A DNA stretch of 16,763 nt from Candidatus Opitulatrix roisinitermitis (lineage in GTDB: Bacteria; Actinomycetota; Actinomycetes; Actinomycetales; Bifidobacteriaceae), in contig JAITSD010000039.1 in the NCBI GenBank assembly GCA_031288055.1, positions 1 to 16,763 of the forward strand, in the 5' to 3' direction. The translations under genes were made by a program, and so were the position numbers. Positions 1 to 5,498 of this stretch are shown here, piece by piece. Position 1 is the stretch's first letter; each line of letters begins with the position of its first letter. The notes beneath the pieces were generated by a model. It was not told where the DNA came from. It did not search any database and saw nothing but the letters and a program-made list of their open reading frames with translations.

Positions 1-276
1 TGGGTGGGTTTGGCAATTGAAGCTGTTAAAAATAAGTTAAATGACAAAACTTATGTTCCATTGACTCGTCAGATTGCAACTTATCAAGAATTGTTGCATG
101 GCGAAATTATTAGTTTAAAATATTATTGTTTGGGTAAGCAGAGGAAGTTCCATATTCCTATGTCTGGCAAACCTAATGGGGGCCGACCGGCTAAAATTAA
201 TTTTTTATTATATGGTAGACATGCTGGAAAAACAGATTTCTGGAAGGTCGCTAGAGAGGTTTCAAAAGATTTGTGA
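1..276 (+). CDS. C-terminal end of a probable Cas1 integrase (5' part outside the window)
   Basis: The frame is already open at the left edge (TGG GTG GGT...) and stops with TGA at 274-276, so only about 91 C-terminal residues are seen. The stretch AIEAVKNKL...VPLTRQIATYQELLHGEIISLKYYCLG has the helical pattern of Cas1 C-termini, in which a basic helix with a Y-x-E-L-x-x-x-E-x-x-x-L-x-x-Y-x-x-G pattern precedes a short tail. It sits directly upstream of the CRISPR leader, the usual place for the adaptation gene. A basic extension rich in Gly and Lys follows (about residues 53-91). Cas1 makes the first cuts and joins when new spacers enter the array. The catalytic residues would lie upstream of the window, so the call rests on pattern and context; the C-terminus of a Cas12 effector is the main alternative. 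Confidence 0.5.
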   Translation, partial: WVGLAIEAVKNKLNDKTYVPLTRQIATYQELLHGEIISLKYYCLGKQRKFHIPMSGKPNGGRPAKINFLLYGRHAGKTDFWKVAREVSKDL

Positions 277-466
277 ATATTTGTATATTATTATAATATG
301 AGTATATTGTAATAGAATATATATAAATAATGCATACATATTAGGAAATATATAAAACTTGTGAATTTTTTATAATTATGATATAGTTGTTTTATAGTTA
401 AAAATTCAATAGTGAAGAGGGAATCCTTTATTTATCGGAATATGAGAGGCACTTCTTGGTTTTCCT
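277..466 (+). promoter_or_regulatory. AT-rich CRISPR leader
   Basis: This is a very AT-rich non-coding stretch between the cas-like gene and the first repeat. No gene of useful length is visible. A TATAAT at 371-376 is a candidate -10 box for rightward transcription into the array, though I see no convincing -35. If it is used, the transcript would begin near 383 and would include the left arm (405-421) of the long inverted repeat that flanks the array. The side is called leader because the repeat at the opposite end is the degenerate one. Confidence 0.6.
405..421 (+). repeat. Left arm of a 17-bp perfect inverted repeat flanking the CRISPR array
   Basis: The sequence TTCAATAGTGAAGAGGG here is the exact reverse complement of 1418-1434. 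It lies in the leader, 45 bp before the first repeat. The other arm directly follows the first scoutRNA-like structure. Homology stops at the ends of the 17 bp apart from some A/T, so this is not part of a larger duplication. Confidence 0.9.
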
Positions 467-1359
467 CCCCGAAATATAGAGGATTAAAGGCAAAGGGTCT
501 GTCTGAGTTCCCCGAAATATAGAGGATTAAAGGCAAATGTGGGACAAAAGACCCCCGAAATATAGAGGATTAAAGGCTAGTAATTTGTTATTTTGCCCCG
601 AAATATAGAGGATTAAAGGCGCACAACTGAAAGGAAAATCCCCGAAATATAGAGGATTAAAGGCTGAGATATCTAAATTTTAGCCCCGAAATATAGAGGA
701 TTAAAGGCTTTCGTTTTGCCAACTTACCCCGAAATATAGAGGATTAAAGGCGGTATTGATATAGCAACGCCCCGAAATATAGAGGATTAAAGGCACGAGG
801 TAGAAAAATAGCACCCCGAAATATAGAGGATTAAAGGCGTAAGGAGCTACTAAGATCTCCGAAATATAGAGGATTAAAGGCTTGACATTGGATGCGAGGA
901 CCCCGAAATATAGAGGATTAAAGGCACACCTCGCTTGTTCAGTCCCCGAAATATAGAGGATTAAAGGCTAAAAGACGAATTGCCCACCCCCGAAATATAG
1001 AGGATTAAAGGCTTTATAGTATAGCATAGACCCCGAAATATAGAGGATTAAAGGCTCTGCTTTGTCAGGTGAGCCCCGAAATATAGAGGATTAAAGGCAG
1101 GCTTCGTTACTTGATCCCCCGAAATATAGAGGATTAAAGGCAGGCTTCGTTACTTGATCCCCCGAAATATAGAGGATTAAAGGCAGTGGCTTCCACTCGT
1201 CATCCCGAAATATAGAGGATTAAAGGCTTGGCTGAGGATGAGGATCCCCCCGAAATATAGAGGATTAAAGGCAAATCCACACCTTCTTTTCCCCGAAATA
1301 TAGAGGATTAAAGGCTAACTAAAATTGGTGTATACCCCGAAATATAGAGGATTAATCCC
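467..1359 (+). CRISPR. CRISPR array, 21 repeats of 25 nt, 20 spacers of 18-20 nt (type V-D/V-C-like)
   Basis: The repeat begins CCCCGAAATATAG and ends AGGATTAAAGGC. Units start at 467, 510, 553, 596, 640, 684, 727, 770, 814, 857, 901, 944, 988, 1031, 1074, 1117, 1160, 1203, 1248, 1291 and 1335. Spacers are 18 nt (13 of them), 19 nt (6) or 20 nt (1). Variants are CTCC at the start of repeat 10, TCCC at the start of repeat 18, and a last repeat that ends ATTAATCCC instead of ATTAAAGGC; that terminal decay places the leader on the left. Spacers 15 (1099-1116) and 16 (1142-1159) are identical. Spacers this short are far below the 28-38 nt of most systems and are characteristic of Cas12c/Cas12d loci, whose crRNA repeats also end in AAGGC-like sequences. 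The subtype is inferred, since no effector gene is in the window. Confidence 0.97.
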
Positions 1360-1366
1360 AAACACA

Positions 1367-1417
1367 GCAAAGGAATTCCCAACCGCTGAAAGAATCGGTT
1401 GTAGCCTTGTCCTTTGC
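1367..1417 (+). ncRNA. scoutRNA-like structured RNA, copy 1
   Basis: It starts 8 nt after the last repeat. A perfect 8-bp outer stem (GCAAAGGA 1367-1374 with TCCTTTGC 1410-1417) encloses a 6-bp inner hairpin (CAACCG 1380-1385 with CGGTTG 1396-1401, ten-base loop). After the hairpin comes an unpaired TAGCCTTG (1402-1409) whose GCCTT is complementary to the AAGGC end of the CRISPR repeat. Outer stem, inner hairpin and a very short anti-repeat of about 5 nt are the published architecture of scoutRNA, the cofactor that replaces tracrRNA in Cas12c and Cas12d systems. The right arm of the array-flanking inverted repeat begins one base later. No dedicated promoter or T-tract is visible, so it could be processed from the array transcript. 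Confidence 0.75.
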
Positions 1418-1434
1418 CCCTCTTCACTATTGAA
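1418..1434 (+). repeat. Right arm of the array-flanking inverted repeat
   Basis: CCCTCTTCACTATTGAA is the exact reverse complement of 405-421. It abuts the 3' side of the outer stem of scoutRNA-like copy 1, so any RNA running past that structure carries a tail able to pair over 17 bp with the leader segment of the array transcript. Confidence 0.9.
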
Positions 1435-1467
1435 ATTTGTTTCATAAAATCTATTTGTTACTTTTAA

Positions 1468-1525
1468 GGCTTAGAGTTCCCAGCTGTTGAAAGAAACGGT
1501 TGTAGCCTTGTATGAGTCGCTTTTT
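1468..1525 (+). ncRNA. scoutRNA-like structured RNA, copy 2, ending in a T-tract
   Basis: It lies 101 bp downstream of copy 1. Bases 1476-1511 match 1375-1410 with five substitutions over 36 nt. The inner hairpin (CAGCTG 1481-1486 with CGGTTG 1497-1502) keeps all six pairs, two of them as G-U wobbles created by A-to-G and C-to-T changes. The outer stem has a different sequence (GGCTTAGA 1468-1475 with TATGAGTC 1511-1518) at exactly the corresponding positions and still forms seven of eight pairs, two as G-U. The TAGCCTTG element with its GCCTT is unchanged. A TTTTT run (1521-1525) two bases past the stem could make the outer stem act as its own terminator. It may be a second functional RNA or a slowly decaying duplicate; the preserved pairing favours function. 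Confidence 0.6.
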
Positions 1526-1554
1526 CGGTGGGTGTTTTATTTTTATTTGACTAT

Positions 1555-1605
1555 AACCCGCTTGGCTTTTTAGATAAAAAGATTATTGTGGGTTTTCGTT
1601 TTTAA
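1555..1605. terminator. Intrinsic terminator between the CRISPR locus and the convergent MuF-toxin genes
   Basis: AACCCGC (1555-1561) pairs with GTGGGTT (1588-1594) with one G-T, enclosing a second stem CTTTTT (1566-1571) with AAAAAG (1576-1581). A T-rich tail follows (1593-1605). It would end rightward transcripts from the CRISPR/scoutRNA side, and the A/T-rich sequence could let it serve the leftward 80-residue gene as well, whose stop codon is at 1609-1611. Confidence 0.55.
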
Positions 1606-1608
1606 AGG

Positions 1609-1851
1609 TTATTCAGCGTCGCCTAATATTTCAATTTTTTTGATACTTTTAATGTCCTGTGCGGGCGTCATTTCATCGTCTAATGTTTCATACCAGCCAT
1701 ATTTTACGTATTCCGGCTGTCCCTCTATCTCTGTGAGGTCTAATTCTACGCCGTCTGCTGTATAATTTATAAACAAATTCCCCACAACGACGCCCCCGTC
1801 AAAAAATAACAGCTTCACTCTTTTTTCGTCGTATTTATCCCATTTTTCCAT
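1609..1851 (-). CDS. Small acidic protein, candidate immunity protein for the upstream toxin
   Basis: The product is 80 residues, rich in Asp and Glu, with alternating hydrophobic stretches (KLLFFDGGVVVGNLFIN, GVELDLTEI, SIKKIEIL) that suggest a small beta-rich fold. There is no signal peptide or membrane segment. The ATG (1849-1851) lies inside the end of the MuF-toxin gene with a 17-nt overlap, and a GAGGGGG Shine-Dalgarno sits about 6 nt upstream, so the two are translationally coupled. In polymorphic toxin loci, including phage MuF toxins, the gene just after the toxin is normally its antitoxin, and acidic small proteins are common in that role. I do not recognise the sequence family; the function is inferred from position. 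Confidence 0.6.
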   Translation of the reverse strand: MEKWDKYDEKRVKLLFFDGGVVVGNLFINYTADGVELDLTEIEGQPEYVKYGWYETLDDEMTPAQDIKSIKKIEILGDAE

Positions 1852-2827
1852 AATACGCCCCCTCTGCTAACGGAACTATATGAGCCCCCGTTTTACTATG
1901 ATGTATTTTAAAAGCTCTTGTTTTTTCTCTGCTGTTTTTACTAGAGGCAAAACCTATATTTTTGTCAGAAATAACGTATTCAACGTTTGTTCTCCTGCCG
2001 TTTTTATCCTTTTGAACACTCCCCGCTCCTTTATATTCATTAAATAACTTCTGAGCGTCTACACCTTTTAATAAATAACTTTTTCCTAGCGTGTGTGTCT
2101 CGTAGTTGTGCCTTGCTTGTTTATTCACATTAACAATATTACCATACACCCCTGATTTTAAACGGCTTTTTATAAAATATTCGTCCTTCATCTGTGCGTA
2201 GGCTTTTGCGTCATTATATTTTATCTGCTGAAAAGCCATTATATCGCCCGTTTTTATCCCAACGCTCCTGTATAATTTAGCTTGTTTTTTGTCGCTAGCT
2301 TGATTTAAAACTTTCTTTTGCTCTGTGGCAAAACTTGACCCCTTACTTCTAAGTTGCTCATCTTTCCACTGCTTCCATTCGCTATAATTTTTCCAGTTGC
2401 CGTTTTTCCCACTCGCTATGTCTCGCCGTAATTCGTCTTTTTGATCTTTTTCATCAATTACAGGTATTGTGGTACATCGACAATTTATATCTAAGTCGGC
2501 CGATAAAAAACAACGAGGTCCAATAGCCTCTAACCCTCCATATTTAAAGTTTTCATCGGCATTTACTATTTGGCCGTCTAAAAGTCCGTGCTGAGGTCTG
2601 GTTTTTATATCTAGTGTGGCTAACCACTGCTTTTTTAGCCCTTTCACCCCTAGCTTCAACCCGTCATCATAGGCTTTTTGCGAGGTTATTGTTCTAACTC
2701 TACCGCCCTCAGTTCTAGTTATTCGCATAGCATTACGATAACTAATACCGAACTGCCCCATAAAAAGCCTTGAAATGTCACCATAGCCTTTACCTTTTGC
2801 TACTCCCTCCTGTAACGAAACAGTCAC
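1835..2827 (-). CDS. Phage MuF (SPP1 gp7-like) head-morphogenesis protein fused to a type-50 polymorphic toxin domain, 5'-truncated
   Basis: Numbering follows the GTG start at 2825-2827. Residues 1-125 form a MuF/SPP1 gp7 domain: RITRTEGGRVRT, a QWLATLDIKTRPQHGLLDG segment, and the family's terminal NCRC (Cys116, Cys118) followed by TTIPV. A charged linker (about 126-225) leads to a C-terminal domain with the hallmarks of polymorphic toxin type 50 (Ntox50, predicted RNase): NKQARH (235-240), GKSYL, EYKGAGS and FKIHHSKTGAHIVP (306-319; His309, His310, His316). MuF proteins enter the capsid with phage DNA, and the fused toxin is thought to be carried as cargo. The reading frame stays open upstream to 2878 and codes for more of the same domain (KNLSQRIHQNTTSLARTV) before an in-frame TGA (2879-2881). 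The usual N-terminal half of the family is therefore missing, as are portal, terminase and capsid neighbours. This looks like a prophage remnant or a domesticated toxin. The start codon is uncertain. Confidence 0.82.
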   Translation of the reverse strand: MTVSLQEGVAKGKGYGDISRLFMGQFGISYRNAMRITRTEGGRVRTITSQKAYDDGLKLGVKGLKKQWLATLDIKTRPQHGLLDGQIVNADENFKYGGLEAIGPRCFLSADLDINCRCTTIPVIDEKDQKDELRRDIASGKNGNWKNYSEWKQWKDEQLRSKGSSFATEQKKVLNQASDKKQAKLYRSVGIKTGDIMAFQQIKYNDAKAYAQMKDEYFIKSRLKSGVYGNIVNVNKQARHNYETHTLGKSYLLKGVDAQKLFNEYKGAGSVQKDKNGRRTNVEYVISDKNIGFASSKNSREKTRAFKIHHSKTGAHIVPLAEGAYYGKMG

Positions 2828-2867
2828 GGTGCGGGCTAGGCTAGTTGTATTTTGGTGTATTCTTTGT

Positions 2868-2900
2868 GATAGGTTTTTTCAGACTTTTGAAAAAACTATC
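2868..2900. repeat. AT-rich inverted repeat at the truncation point of the MuF gene
   Basis: GATAG-G-TTTTTTC (2868-2880) is mirrored by GAAAAAACTATC (2889-2900) with one bulged G and an 8-nt loop. AAAAAACT (2890-2897) also pairs with AGTTTTTT (2911-2918). The in-frame stop that ends the upstream extension of the MuF frame falls inside the first arm, so the hairpin sits at the likely rearrangement junction and also just upstream of the divergent ATPase gene. Confidence 0.5.
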
Positions 2901-2958
2901 AAAATATCAAAGTTTTTTTAATTAAAAGTAAAAAGTTTTATATTGGGAATATTTTTGC

Positions 2959-2964
2959 TATACT
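2959..2964 (+). promoter_or_regulatory. -10 box for the ATPase gene, implying a leaderless mRNA
   Basis: TATACT ends six bases before the ATG at 2971, which puts the expected transcription start on or next to the A of the start codon. No Shine-Dalgarno is seen upstream. The -35 region is weak: TTTTAT at 2936-2941 has 17-bp spacing but poor agreement. Confidence 0.5.
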
Positions 2965-2970
2965 GAAAAT

Positions 2971-4182
2971 ATGCAAAAAATAAAACGCCAAAGAGAATTA
3001 GATATTTTAAGGGAGGCTAAAAATACTAATTTAATAAAGGTTATAACAGGAATACGCCGTAGCGGTAAATCAACTTTATTAGAATTATTTCAAAACGAAT
3101 TAATTAAATCAGGTATTTCTAAACGGAATATTGTATCAATTAATTTTGAAGATTTGGACACAGAAGAGTTAACTAATTATAAAAACCTACATCAACATAT
3201 TCTTAAAAATTTACAAAAAGGGATGAATTATGTATTTCTTGATGAAATTCAAATGGTTAGCAATTTTGAAAAAGTGGTCGATAGTTTATATATTAGGAAA
3301 AATGTAGACCTTTATATTACTGGAAGCAACGCGTTTTTTATGTCTGGCGAGTTTGCTACGCTTTTGACAGGACGGTATGTTGAAATTCAAGTATATCCTT
3401 TTTCTTTTGCTGAATTTGTGAGTGCTTTCCCCCTTAATGAACGGCTTGATGAACTCTTTGAAAGTTATTTAATTTATGGAGGTTTTCCAGAGGTTGTTAA
3501 TTTATTGAAAGAAAATAAAAAGAAGCTTATTATAGATTACTTATTGGGTGTATATAATACAATTTTAAATAAAGACATTGCAGCCAGATTTAATATGACT
3601 AATATATCGACTTTGTTGGGCATTGCTAAATACTTATTTGACAATATTGGGAATATTACTAGCCCTAAGAAAATAGCAGATTTTCTCAGTTCAAATAATA
3701 ATAAGACTTCCTATAATACTGTAACTAAGTATTTGAATGCTTTGTCAGTTGGGTTGATATTTTATAGTGTAAATAGAGAAAACATCAAGGGTAAGCAAAT
3801 TTTGCAGACTTTACAAAAATATTATGCTGTTGATATGGGACTTAGAAGAGTTATTTTATCTAGTGATGCTGGCTTTGACATAGGTCATATTTTAGAAAAT
3901 GTAGTGTATTTTGAATTATTGCGTCGTCGCAATATTGTTACGATTGGAAAAATAGATAATGCAGAAGTAGATTTTATTGCCAAAAATATTGACACTAATG
4001 AAAAAATCTATTATCAAGTGGCCTATAGCGTTAAAGATTTAAAAACTTTTAGTCGCGAAATTAGTTCGTTTAATAAAATCAGTGATCATTATTCTAAAGT
4101 TTTATTAACAACAGATAATTATAATTTCTCAGAAAACGGTATAAAACACATTAATATTATAAACTGGTTGCTTGAAAGGTAA
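2971..4182 (+). CDS. AAA_14/DUF4143-family ATP-binding protein
   Basis: The protein has 403 residues, the normal length for this family. The N-terminal AAA_14 domain has a Walker A at 27-35 (GIRRSGKST), a Walker B at 87-92 (YVFLDE, Asp91/Glu92), a sensor-1-like DLYITGSN (113-120) and a conserved LLTGR (131-135). The C-terminal DUF4143 part holds the helical segment and the nuclease-like pattern HILENVVYFELLRRR...VTIGKIDNAEVDFIA...YYQV (about 306-350), where Glu332, Asp334 and Gln349 could be the remains of a PD-(D/E)XK site. Members are widespread, often horizontally transferred single genes in bacteria and archaea, and their cellular role is not established. ATP binding is well supported. 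The start is the ATG just after the -10 box. It stands alone and converges on the gene at 4274-4999; nothing clear lies in the 91 bases between them. Confidence 0.9.
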   Translation: MQKIKRQRELDILREAKNTNLIKVITGIRRSGKSTLLELFQNELIKSGISKRNIVSINFEDLDTEELTNYKNLHQHILKNLQKGMNYVFLDEIQMVSNFEKVVDSLYIRKNVDLYITGSNAFFMSGEFATLLTGRYVEIQVYPFSFAEFVSAFPLNERLDELFESYLIYGGFPEVVNLLKENKKKLIIDYLLGVYNTILNKDIAARFNMTNISTLLGIAKYLFDNIGNITSPKKIADFLSSNNNKTSYNTVTKYLNALSVGLIFYSVNRENIKGKQILQTLQKYYAVDMGLRRVILSSDAGFDIGHILENVVYFELLRRRNIVTIGKIDNAEVDFIAKNIDTNEKIYYQVAYSVKDLKTFSREISSFNKISDHYSKVLLTTDNYNFSENGIKHINIINWLLER

Positions 4183-4273
4183 ATTAAACTCTGAACTTCT
4201 AAGCAGACTATTTCCAACGCTCCCCGTCCTCCAACACTCTCCAGTATCCGCATTTTACACACACATATATATA

Positions 4274-4999
4274 TTATAAGGCTTTGTATATTAAAGGTGT
4301 GGTCACTAAATATTTATAATTATTGTCAATGCTTGTACCATTGTCTGAAGAGAAACTAAGCTTTGTGCCGGCTGCTCCAATATATAAAACAGTATCTTTG
4401 CAAGTTGATGAGGAACTTTGCGGGCAAAATTTAACATTGGATGATGGATAATATTGCTTAGTTATGTCTTCTTTTAAATCAGTAGGCAGGTTTATTAGGG
4501 GTGTGTCAATTGATGAAGTTGGAGCAGTCTTCATAAGTTGATTGGTCACCCATATATAGACCGTTTTGTCGTAAGTTTTTTCATAATATAAATCAAAATA
4601 AGTGGTCGATAAAGTTCCTGTAGCTAATGGTTTAACATAGTTATAAACTGCCAAGGCTCCGGGATATTGGGTATTAGTTGAAGTGCTGTTAATAGCTGTT
4701 ACTTTGTTGCCGGTATATTCGGCTTGTAAATTGGCTCTAGCTACGCCGCTTATGTTAGCTCCTGTTCCACCTTTAGCTATTGGCAAAATTGTGGTGGACG
4801 AGGCAGCATCGGCTCGCATTAATTCGCCACATATAAAGGCAACTGTTCCGAATAAAGTTATGGATACAAATATACCTAATTTTTTAAATGAGGGCTTTTT
4901 AAACAAGATTCTTTTGAAAACCGAATTTAGTAACTCTAAATTAGTCTCATTTGAATCAATATTTACTGAATTAGTTTTTTTCCATTTTAAATTAATCAT
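4274..4999 (-). CDS. Membrane-anchored or secreted protein with a phage-tail-fibre GGTGA motif
   Basis: The product has 241 residues. A basic N-terminus with KKPSFKK leads into a hydrophobic segment (about 41-59, LGIFVSITLFGTVAFICGE), followed by MRADAASS, which could be a signal-peptidase site or the outside end of a membrane anchor. Residues 71-91 read ILPIAKGGTGANISGVARANL. This LP-x-x-x-GGTGA-x-x-x-x-x-AR-x-NL signature is common in phage tail fibres and collar-like adhesins. The rest is Thr/Ser/Tyr-rich with two Cys, as in beta-structured receptor-binding tips. A weak AGGA Shine-Dalgarno precedes the ATG (4997-4999). It may be a surface protein built from a captured tail-fibre segment, because a membrane segment is not expected in a true tail fibre. 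Receptor or partner unknown. Confidence 0.72.
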   Translation of the reverse strand: MINLKWKKTNSVNIDSNETNLELLNSVFKRILFKKPSFKKLGIFVSITLFGTVAFICGELMRADAASSTTILPIAKGGTGANISGVARANLQAEYTGNKVTAINSTSTNTQYPGALAVYNYVKPLATGTLSTTYFDLYYEKTYDKTVYIWVTNQLMKTAPTSSIDTPLINLPTDLKEDITKQYYPSSNVKFCPQSSSSTCKDTVLYIGAAGTKLSFSSDNGTSIDNNYKYLVTTPLIYKAL

Positions 5000-5129
5000 T
5001 ATGTTCCTATTCTTTCTATAATAATTCTTCTACTATATTCTTTCGCTTATAGTTTTTCATAAAAATTAGGCTTTGGCAATTATTTGATATAAATGTGACA
5101 ACTATTTAACATAAATTATCAAAACGCTA
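5000..5129. other. Intergenic region upstream of the GGTGA-motif gene
   Basis: This AT-rich stretch presumably holds the leftward promoter of the gene ending at 4999; A/T-rich -10-like hexamers are present but none stands out. I see no gene in it. Confidence 0.4.
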
Positions 5130-5233
5130 GTAAAAACCACAAAAAAAGTTAATAAAATCCGCAAAATAGTCCTGTGAAAACCGCAAAAAACTAGTAAAAA
5201 AACCGTAAAAAATCGCGTAAAAACCGTAAAAAA
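5130..5233. repeat. Five degenerate A-tract repeats phased at about two helical turns
   Basis: The units have the form GTAAAAACCGYAAAAAA and begin near 5130, 5152, 5174, 5194 and 5217, a spacing of 20-23 bp. Each holds two A-tracts around a CCR/CCG core. A-tracts repeated in phase with the helix bend DNA, and such arrays are typical of replication origins and strong regulatory regions. No reading frame crosses it. Confidence 0.65.
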
Positions 5234-5410
5234 TTGAAAGAACATAAGGAGAAATTTAAAATAGGGAAGCTTTATTTTGTGATTTTACTGGCTTAAATAT
5301 AGCTTAGTAATTTAAATTTAGAATAATATAAATTAGAAAAATATAGACTTCGTTTTCTTTTTGATATTCCTTGATATATATAACAATAAAATTAAAATAA
5401 AAAGTTTTTT

Positions 5411-5451
5411 GTGAACATCGGGGTTTTGTGAACATTGGGGCTTGTGAATAT
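5411..5451. repeat. Three GTGAACAT-type direct repeats (iteron-like)
   Basis: GTGAACATCGGGG starts at 5411, GTGAACATTGGGG at 5428, and GTGAATATTGTGGGG at 5444, so the period is 16-17 bp. They lie between the phased A-tracts and the frame-broken gene. Direct repeats of this size and spacing are seen in plasmid iterons and in operators; which of these applies is not determinable here. From 5234 to 5410 I see nothing else except an orphan AAGGAG (5246-5251) with no reading frame behind it. Confidence 0.5.
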
Positions 5452-5454
5452 TGT

Positions 5455-5478
5455 GGGGGAGGTATGATACCCTCCCCC
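5455..5478. repeat. G/C-rich hairpin, GGGGGAGG/CCTCCCCC
   Basis: An 8-bp perfect stem (5455-5462 with 5471-5478) and an 8-nt loop stand out in AT-rich surroundings. It lies directly before the strong AAGGAGG (5491-5497) and may affect transcription or translation of the reading frame behind it. No T-tract follows, so a simple terminator is unlikely on the plus strand. Confidence 0.5.
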
Positions 5479-5498
5479 GCTCCAACTTAAAAGGAGGT

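Noticed and set aside
467..1359. Spacers matching other parts of this window (self-targeting)
   Set aside because: No match was noticed by eye; a proper alignment search was not possible.
2879..2881. Possible UGA recoding (as in Absconditabacteria/Gracilibacteria), which would extend the MuF gene
   Set aside because: The 2390-, 819- and 403-codon genes contain no in-frame TGA and the R-M gene ends with TGA, so UGA is a stop here.
4183..4273. Terminator between the two convergent genes
   Set aside because: No stem with a T-tract could be found in these 91 bases.
4683..5021. Plus-strand frame of 112 codons over the GGTGA-motif gene
   Set aside because: It is antisense to the N-terminal part of a gene with recognisable motifs and has no features of its own.
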